64,000 bases of DNA from Flammula alnicola (Eukaryota > Basidiomycota > Agaricomycetes > Agaricales > Strophariaceae): contig JADNRV010000174.1 of the NCBI GenBank assembly GCA_015499995.1, positions 1 to 64,000 of the forward strand. The letters run 5' to 3'. The position numbers were made by a program, and so were the translations under genes. The notes beneath the pieces are model-generated. The model worked only from the letters and a program-made list of their open reading frames with translations, did no database searches and was not told the origin of the DNA. Positions 55,901-64,000 of the stretch are shown in pieces; the stretch's first letter is position 1, and every line of letters begins with the position of its first letter.

Positions 55901-57900
55901 AGTCGAAGTTCAGGATGATGCAAGTTGCTGCTGCTGTTGAAAGTCGTTCTTGTCAGGAGAGGATTGCGACGTTGTATGAGGAGCTGCGGCTGGATCTATA
56001 GCGGCTTGTGGCAGCGGTTGGGTGGTGGATGATGACGTGGAAGGTGTGAATGATGCGCGTTCAATCGATGGTGGCACCCCTCAACCCCCCCAATATTGCC
56101 AGCACGGCAGCTCCATCGACACCAGTTGAACCCCGATTCCCATCTAAGTAGTAGCAGAGTAGTAGCCGCAGAGGTAGATGACCTGGCAGGCGCAGGGCCC
56201 TGCGCAGGCGGCGCCGCAGAGCTCGACGCAGGCTGAGAAGTGGACGGGAGAGGAGAAGAAGTCGGGCTCGTCGTTGATTTCGATGAAGAAGCAGCGGTAG
56301 CTGGGTCAGTAGCAGGTGTCGATGAACTGAGAGGAACAACTGTAGAGACTGAAGACGTTGAGGTTGATAAGGAATGAACGATGGAAGAGCTAAAGGAGGA
56401 CGCAGCAGCTGCCAGCGGCCTTTACGTGTTATTGAGGAATCCGGTGGCGACGAGCCTGGAGATAGAGACGATGAATTAGAATCGACAAAAATGAAGTTTA
56501 AGATGTAAATAAGGACGAGAAAAAGAGAAATCCGTGAAGATTCAAAGAACGATGGTAGCATTTGAACGGCGGGGGGGAAGGTGCAAAAGACGAAAGAACG
56601 TACCCTCAGTAGTCATCGTCCGACACAGCCATGTTGCTCGAGAGGTCTTCAAATTTAGCTCTGATGAGAAAGGGTCTGCATAAGCACGATGGGTAATGAC
56701 AATGAAGAGAGAGAAAGGCATTAAGAACGATATCAAGAAAGATAAATAAAAGCCACAAAGCGCAAATAAAGAACGAACCTTGGCTACTCGAACTCTCTCT
56801 TATCCCAATACACTCCTCAGTGGCACCTTTGCTCGACTCAGCAGTAGAATGCTTAACGTGAACTGGCTTGAAGAGGGGTTGAGGGAGGTGGTAACCCCCA
56901 ATTGCGGACTCGTTGAATTCGGGGGTGGCACTGGAGGCAGAGAAAGCGCTCTGTCATTGATAGAGGAGGGTAAAGGTGTCCAGTAAAAGACCTGCAGATG
57001 TCGAACTTTGCTGCTTCACAGGTGATCTAGGCATGATGGGACTCTGCACCGGCGATTTCTGGATAGCAGCCGAAATGATAATAGCATACGATTCCTCCAC
57101 CTTCATAGATGGATATTCCGGGGGAGGGGTAACTGGAATAGGTCGAGGCGGAGATGGGAGGCGGCATAGGCGGGAACGAGAATCACGACCGTTTCGCAGA
57201 ACGCGTAAGCTGCGTGGAGAGGACCTTTTGGGAGTAGGGGCCGAAATCGGAGACTGTGAAGGAGAAGGTATAACAGCCCTCCTGAGATACCTCAGGCGTC
57301 GGAGGCTCGATGTGCAGGGAAGGAGAATCAGCTGCCGACACTTCCTATACGACTTTAACCGCCTCCTGATTCCCTGATTCCGCTTTCTCGACCTGTGCAG
57401 CGTCAGCTGGGCCCAAAGCCGGGGTAGCGATAGCTTGATTATCTGGACCGCTACCATCCTTCGCACCCCATCCAGACCCACCAAAGTCCCATCCACAATA
57501 CCAGCAGTAGTGTTAGCTGGGCAGGTAGAAGGTTGTGGTGATATCGATTGTGGTGTTAACGACAACGATGACGTGGTTGACGTGAAGGCTGGGTTAAGTG
57601 GGGCCTTGGTGTTAACGGCTACGGCGTGGAGGGTCTAGTGGAACGACAGGAGAGCTTGGTGACGTTGTCGAGGTTCATAAAAATATGAAGAAGTGTTGTT
57701 GTTACTGTAAGGAATCTAGCGATGAGACGATGAACCAGAATCAACAAAATGAATGCTGATGTAAAAAATGAGAAAAAGACGAATGTTTTAATAAATTTTA
57801 AGATCAAAAAAACTAACGGTAGGCAAATCGAATGAAGAAAGATAAAGAAAAGAGGGAAAAGAAAAAACATACCCTCAGGCCTCAGCCGTTGTCACCGAAA
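55901..57900 (-). other. Two related Ser/Pro-rich, hydrophobic-segment gene-like blocks
   Basis: Minus-strand sequence with two similar units. Each has an exon end near ...CCTCAG...GGTAYGT (about 56,604 and 57,873), with a preceding short exon matching 'AAGTCTTCGAATTCACAGC' at 57,919-57,937 and its counterpart at 56,645. Each is followed by a Thr/Ser-rich stretch (SSKSTTSPTSSPLPSTSQPA, about 56,290-56,230) and Pro-rich text (PPTPEV, PPPEYPSMKVEE). This fits tandem copies of a Ser-rich single-pass membrane protein, but neither copy could be joined into a complete frame. The second looks the more degraded. Confidence 0.35.
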
Positions 57901-58089
57901 AGCTCATATTGCTTGAAGAAGTCTTCGAATTCACAGCTGATGAAAAGAACAACCGTCAGCATGATGCATGGCTAGGAGAAGAGACAACGCAGACGAAAAG
58001 GAAGGAAACAACGAACCTTGCGCATTACTCTGCCATACCAAACATACTCCCAAACGGCAGCTTCGCTCGATCCACTAATGGAATGCCCA

Positions 58090-58544
58090 ACATAATCTGA
58101 CGCCATCACGGACTTGATTCTGGTGTGCGGGCGGCGTCACTTGGGGTACTCAATCGTCGAAAGACGAGGGTAAAGAAGGCACGCGCTTATTCCTAGCATC
58201 TATCGACATGGATGCGGTGTCGAAACCTGCTGCCGGTGGGGACACGCGAACTTGAAGAGACACGGGTGATTCTGATTTGAAGGAAAGGAGGTGGACGGGT
58301 GGCGACTCGCGAGAATCCTGAGGACGAGTTGGACTACTACGCGGCGACGCCGAGTTGGATTTCGGCCCTGCCCATGTCCCCCGCTTGGTTTCTCAGTTTC
58401 AAAAACGAAGGCTCTCCAGAAAAGCTAGACAATAAAAGATGATGATAAGTCAAAGAAGTGAAAAACACTCACTTGGAGCGTGCCTTTGGCCTCCTCATCG
58501 TGGCAATACTCGCACCGACCGATTCTGCTTGTGTATGGAAGCAT
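58090..58544 (-). CDS. Possible small Ser/Pro-rich gene, 5' exon clear
   Basis: ATG at 58544 opens MLPYTSRIGRCEYCHDEEAK followed by GTLQ and a GTGAGT donor (exon 58544-58473). A likely acceptor lies at 58425-58426. Downstream, a Ser/Pro-rich frame (SNSASPRSSPTRPQDSRESP and onwards) is open to about 58,150, but connecting it needs a further intron. The Cys pair in CEYC could hint at a zinc site. No family recognised. Confidence 0.3.
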
Positions 58545-59199
58545 TCTTTCCTCTTTCTAGATCCGAACCCGCCCATAACCTGGTCTTTCCGAAACGAGTA
58601 TACACAATAACGTGAAATACACACAATAGCACAATAAATATGATGTCGCGTATTGGAGGTCTGTGGGCGCTGTGTGTGATTACAGCGACTTGCGGTACTT
58701 AGGGCGCGTCACGATTTTTTCCAAACGCGGCGATTTTTGATGGTTTTTGGTTTGTTTTGAGTATTCGTAGAATAGCGTCACCAGTTCTTATTATTTTTGA
58801 ATAACAACCAGACCAGTGAATTCGCAGTGAAAATTGGCATCGATAGGTATAAGAAATATCAAGAAACAGTTGAATTTGAGTGATAGATTGAGGAACATGG
58901 ATTTCACAGGATGTGGCACAATGCTCATGAAATAAAGTGTGTAATGGTCATTCAAAATGCACAAATTTATCTCCAGTTGGCTTGGATATATGCTCTGTGC
59001 TAAATTATATATGAAAAATGAAGAGGAGGGGGCATAGCGCGGTGAAGTTGTAAGTGCTTCCTCGGGCCTCCCGGGACCACAAACACAGTGTCGAAATCTC
59101 CCCATAGAATTACTCTCCACCCATTTTTTACAGCGTATATTTATTCTTTTATGCTATTAGAGGCTTCAACGCTTTTTTCGAGGCTTCTCAGCAGCATCT

Positions 59200-59460
59200 G
59201 AATGCATTGTAGCACGAAAGTTTGCTGCCACATCAGCGGAAGGTTGACCTTGGGCATCAGGAAAACGTCCAATTTGTCTTTGGCGTCTTTGTCTTTGTCA
59301 CCTGGATCTTCAATGTCTTTGCTTAAATTTTTGGTCTTCGGTATGTCTTTGGTCAGTCTCTGTCTTCAGTATCCCGTCTTTGTCTTTGGAAAATATGTCT
59401 TGATGTCTTTACTAAATTTCAACTGTCTTCAGAGTAAGAATTTCTTTGGCATCTTTGAGT
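59200..59460 (+). repeat. GTCTTTG-rich degenerate simple repeat
   Basis: Many irregularly spaced copies of GTCTTTG/CTTTGTCTTTG/ATGTCTTTG. The complementary CAAAGAC motifs recur at about 61,960-62,130 near the other end of the same element, so the repeats belong to the element's subterminal regions. Confidence 0.7.
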
Positions 59461-59971
59461 TATTGAATGTCGACCTGGGACACCGAGCAAATCTAAAATC
59501 ATGTAGCCTATTAAGTACACTAAGAATAGGCTACAACTAAACTTTTTATTCATTCAGTAACACGAATTTCAGGGTAGAACTAACTGCGAGCAGGTGGCAA
59601 GCATCAGACAGGTAACCTGGCTTGAAGACTACAATAAAATATTATGCACACAACAAGTGACACTACAGTGACCATCTGGAATGTTATCGTTGAGTTTGGG
59701 TGGGTTTGGGACGTGGTAGCGGATCCAAAATTCAACGTGCCGAGCATTCACCAACAGCGTATGCTGTTCATGGGTGACTGAAGGCCGCGTCCTCTGCAGG
59801 GTGTTCACAAAAGTCGAAGACGAGGCCGCAGTGGAGAACCCATTGAACGTTGAGCATGGAAATGAGTCTTTCAAGACTCTTTGCATTTTCACGACAAGTC
59901 AGTTCAAACTCCGATGCCCGTGACTCTGTTGATCGTGGTTGAACTTCAACTTGAACCCGTTGATCTTCACT

Positions 59972-60715
59972 AGGACCCCTGATAATCCTGAGGGAACTCA
60001 GATACAAAATCAGCGATTTTGGGCGGAAAATGGGTGGACACAATTTTTGCGTTTGGGGCGGATTTTTTGGTGGACTTTGTACCCGACTCAAAATTTCGCC
60101 CAGTTTTAGGTGGACTATGTATCCGAGTTCAAAAAAATCTCCCAAAATTTCTAAAAATCCTAAAAAAAATTCCTCAGCCCTGTAAGCATACACAAAAGCT
60201 CTCTGCAGGCTTTAGCCATGGTATGTATCATAAAAAGCTACTATATATCTCCATCATTACCCTCATTTCCCTTCTTTCCACTGGCAGGGCAACACAGCTA
60301 ATGCATCGTGGAGAGATTCATGTAAAGCAAACAAATTCCCAATTCCACGCAGAAAGAATTTATTATAGCTACAGAAGTATGGCATTGTTGGGCACTGTAT
60401 CAAAAAAGTCGTCAGAGGTCCCAGGTGGCCCAACTAACGGTTAAGCATTGTTCTGGTTGGTGTTGGTCCAATGTTGCACTGAGACCGATCAGGGCAGGCC
60501 ACTGGCCCATCATGGGCCACGGTCGACAATAGGTGGACGGTATCCAGGTTGGGTTGACGTTCAAGGTTTATAGGTGGACTTTGGATCTATGTTTGAGGCT
60601 AGCAATGTTGACCATAGGTGGACGCTATCAGTAACAGTATCCGGGTTCCGCGGCCTCTGGCCGCGGTTTTGAGGTGGATCCGTATCTGAGTTTCCCCAGG
60701 ATTATCAGGGGTCCT
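59972..60715. mobile_element. Nested 744 bp MITE with perfect 8 bp target duplication (hAT-like)
   Basis: Terminal inverted repeats start AGGACCCCTGATAATCCTG and continue ...AACTCAGATAC at both ends (left 59972, right end 60715). The 8-mer TCTTCACT occurs immediately outside on both sides (59964-59971 and 60716-60723). An 8 bp duplication is characteristic of hAT-superfamily insertion. There is no transposase. Internally it carries several GGTGGACTTTG/GGTGGAC repeats. It sits inside the larger inverted-repeat element and is therefore the younger insertion. Confidence 0.85.
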
Positions 60716-62608
60716 TCTTCACTTCCCTTGACCACCACCTGTATCGCTCTCCGGTTTGCATCTCGATTCCTGGTCAGACGTTGACACCCGAGGCTGCCTT
60801 ACTTGTCGGCGTGTCACTGGTGAGCGCTCGGTGAGCCGTCGCACACTCCTACTTGATCCTATCCCACCTCACCGCTCTGATTGTCGTCTCATATAGTGCG
60901 GGCCAACACGATTGCATCAGTCCAGGTCTGAGATGAGCTTTCACGCTGTCTAATGCTCTCCCTGCAGCGCCGTATTCCCCAATTCCTAGAGATCGTCACA
61001 CATCCCCAGAGGTATGCATGTTTTCAGCCCACGCTGCAAAACCGCTGCTAAGTTCACCAGCTATCGACATTTTGAGGCTCTGGTAAGTCATTCACTTCTA
61101 TTCACCGTATCCAGCTTACGGCAACGATAGGTATATCGTGTCCTAACGACCCCTTCTATCTGTGCGCTCCGAGAACAAAACAGCGACCCCAACTAGCCAG
61201 ATGCAGGACGAGACAGGCTAACCCTGATGATGACGAAGGGAGGTACAAATGGGTAAATCACACAACTCTTTTTCGTCACCGCTGACCTCGTCTTGCAGGA
61301 GATCCAACCTCTCTGGACAAAGACAGATGCCGTGGGCATGCGCCATGATAAGACTGAATGAGTATGTACCCCGAACCCATCCCTGTCCCTCTCCACAATG
61401 TTTAACACTCAATTTTAGATTTTCCGCAGCCTCGACTTGTGAAGGATGTGACCCACGAAGACAATACACGTAGTACGTACCCGCAAACCTGTCTGCAAAA
61501 TACTCAACACCTGATTACAGATCATCACTGGCCTCGGCGGGCGAAGTGTTTCTTCAGTCTTGTAGGCCGTCTGCTGTCATGACCGCTATCAATCTTCCAG
61601 GTGTGTGGCCAATGATTGTGGTTGTAAGGACCGATTATAACAATCGAAATAGCACGCTGTCGACTACCAGAATCATTGCAAATGAATATCCGTCGCTGGC
61701 GTCCCGCGTTCAAAGGCTATGTATGCCAGATGTGTTTGGAGTCTCCATCGGCACAGTGTGGTGCCACCGTAAGGTAAGCGATGAGGCTATTCCTTTTTTA
61801 AATGATTATGCCCGGGCTTTCTCTACAGTAGCCTGTAGCATTGTAATATTACTTTCTACTTAGTACTACTGCATAATAGAAGTCATTCTGCTCTAGCATT
61901 GTTCGAAAAGTGAAAATAAGCTTATTTTAATTTGCCTGAGATGGCTGCTTCACCAGAGCAAAGATGCCAAAGACGTGCTTTACAGAGACACCTATACATC
62001 CCTGAAAGATGAAAGTTGTCTTTGAAAGATGGGCTGCCATCTTTCGGAGACTGTACCTTGATATCCAAAGACGCTCGTCTTTGACATCTTTGGCGTCTCT
62101 ACGTCTTTGCAAAGATGCCAGAGACGCCCAAAGACGAACCGGACATTTTCCTGATGGGTTGACCTCAATCTCTGCAATCCGAGATCTCTTTCTCTCCATT
62201 ATATTGGCACTGTTCAGCACCTACCTATGGTGGAAATACAATAGCCCAATTTTTGTTGAAAATGGGCGAGATTTGGTGAAGCTATGATGTAGGTGTATTT
62301 CCACATCACAGCTGCTTTCTACCTCATAACCCACTACCCTTCCTTTTACAAAAATTTGGCACCATCAGATATATATATCTACTGAAAGCATTATGAGCAT
62401 AAAATTGGGAGAGTTGACTAAGAAATAGATGTGTAACTTCATGAACATTGTGCCACATCATCAGAACACCTGTGAAATCTATGTTCCTCAAACTATCACT
62501 CAAATTCAACTTTTTCTTGACATTCCTTATACCTATCGATGCCAATTTTCAATGTGAATTCACTGGTCTGATTGTTATTCAAAAATAATAAGAACTGGTG
62601 ACGCCATC

Positions 62609-64000
62609 AGGAAAATCCAGTTTTGTTAATCCCCAAAAATTATCCTGGACTAGGGACGAATAGAGACAAAAAGAGAGAAATAACCGGAAAAACACCTCTA
62701 AGAGGATTTAGTTGGATTGGGGCATTCTAGACAGGTCCCCTCGGTTATTGACAGAAATTCTGACTTTTTTCGTAGAATAACTTTGATCAACTGGAAGGTC
62801 ATGACTTATCAGCTAGATTTTCTGAGTAATATCAAATGACTTCGGGCTGTCTTCGTGCAATTTCTGCTGGTATTATTCACGGTTTTTCGGGTGAATAGGG
62901 AAATCGAATAGATAACATTCAGAGATACAGATTTATATACTTATTCTACATACATGCACTAATCAAATAGCTCGATAGGCAACATTAACTAGAAGAATAC
63001 ATTACAGATTCACTGCATAGGAAACACAACTGACAAGTAATCTATGGTATGGACATCGCGTAATGAATCAGACCAACCATGGTTTACCCGGGAAGGGCAG
63101 AACAGGTGATGAAATAAACAAGAGTGCTGCCAGGTTGTGAATTGGGAGAAGTATCGTTCGAAAAAGGTGATGAAGCTACAGACATGCGGACAAGGAAGCG
63201 GCATCATCACCAGCAGAGAATAACATATTCAACTTACCCACGACAGCCCATGAAGACAATACCGATCCAAAAGCAACCACGAGAGATAGGCACGCGAAAG
63301 CAAGGTGCAAACAAAGGTTTAGTACGTCACGCCAGGAAGCTAGTTGTTGGAAATCGTCGTGTCTGAGCAATAGTGATAGAGTCGATGATGTGCGTATCAA
63401 ATGATGAGGCGCGGCTCGATCCCAGTGGCCAGAATACTGTCGAGGAGGTAATGAGGTCAATTCTTTCATTCACAGAATAATGCGGGCTTACATGTTCCAA
63501 TCCGCAGAGGGAGACGACAGAAGAGTTTGCATGTGGTAATGGAACATCGCGCATGAGGGACGGTTAAAATATGATGTGGATGTGATGATGCGGTATGTAA
63601 TACTCACTAGGGAACATCCATGGTGCATTATAAATGACGAGGTAGCTCGCGATTCACGTCCAAGCTCACTAGCCTGAGCTCGGTTAGTTAGCTTACAGAT
63701 GGATGACTTCAAAGTTCAAAGCCTACTCACAGATGGACAGCGGCCTCAACTATTTCAAGTCGAGGTCCTCGTACTCGTCTGTTGGATGGACACTTCGTGG
63801 CCGTAGGTATTGCAAACTCCAGGAATGGGAGTGGAGGGAGAACAACGAGGCGTTGCAGTCTTGCAGATGTGGTGGGAAGGAAGATGAACCACATTCCGCA
63901 TTTGGATCGATTCTTCGTTGAATGTTGCGCCAAGTTTGGCATTCGGAGTTTGAATGGACTTATGTGAATGAATTTGAACTTTGAACGTTTGAACGTTTGA
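62609..64000. other. No supported gene
   Basis: Short interrupted ORFs on both strands, none with a domain or credible splice structure. A plus-strand stretch near 63,700-63,960 (open 72 codons) was considered and not supported. Confidence 0.45.

Larger units (their letters stand above)
58775..62608. mobile_element. Large inverted-repeat DNA element (about 3.8 kb), apparently non-autonomous
   Basis: The left end (58775 onward: GCGTCACCAGTTCTTATTA) and the right end (to about 62604) are inverted copies for about 160 bp, including the GGCATCGATAGGTATAAG block. A second inverted homology block follows further in: CATCAGGAAAACGTCC and GTCTTTGG repeats near 59,256-59,290, against 62,110-62,155. 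The exact outer edge is fuzzy (sequence just outside also shows weak similarity) and I find no certain target duplication. Several short ORFs are inside, including a spliced-looking region 60,960-61,860, but none is a recognisable transposase. Confidence 0.65.

Overview
The window looks like nuclear DNA of a filamentous basidiomycete, most likely an Agaricomycete. Almost every gene is split by 46-75 nt GT..AG introns. The content is typical of mushroom-forming fungi: a STAND protein with near-identical WD40 repeats, F-box/LRR-type proteins, a GMC oxidoreductase, a SART-1/Snu66 gene and an intron-rich MFS sugar transporter. I recognised no rRNA, tRNA or CRISPR array. This is inference from gene content; no species is claimed.

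Layout. 0-8 kb: the 5' end and body of a sugar transporter (its 3' end lies outside the window), a single-pass membrane protein, an intronless GNAT acetyltransferase and a HAD phosphatase. 8.5-17.5 kb: two inverted arms of about 3 kb each. Each carries one intact copy of a multidomain gene (helical N-terminus, EF-hand-like segment, pseudo-receiver domain), and the arms flank a RING-finger membrane protein. 18-22.7 kb: a small unknown gene, then a decayed tract with a Sec61-alpha relic. 22.8-27.3 kb: a NACHT-WD40 STAND gene with a 0.9 kb foldback element just upstream of its start. 29-32.5 kb: two broken genes, one F-box-like and one PEX30/PEX24-like with a DysF domain. 32.6-35.7 kb: a complete Tc1/IS630-type DNA transposon with TA target duplication and 87 bp inverted ends. 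It has an apparently intact DD34E transposase and an apparently intact passenger gene carrying a Cys/His cluster and a SAM-like domain. 36-42.5 kb: SNU66, an F-box protein and a third copy of the pseudo-receiver family. 43-55 kb: a gene remnant, an MFS transporter, a secreted TAP-like serine hydrolase and a GMC oxidoreductase. 55.4-58.6 kb: low-complexity, duplicated membrane-protein-like sequence. 58.8-62.6 kb: a large inverted-repeat element with a nested 744 bp element that has a perfect 8 bp target duplication. The last 1.4 kb shows no gene.

Taken together, housekeeping genes (SNU66, transporters) sit beside an accessory island rich in candidate self/non-self or cell-death genes (STAND protein, three helical-bundle/pseudo-receiver proteins, a RING protein) and mobile elements. 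The two most unusual items are the three-member pseudo-receiver family, whose exon lengths are exactly conserved, and the transposon carrying a spliced non-transposase passenger gene.
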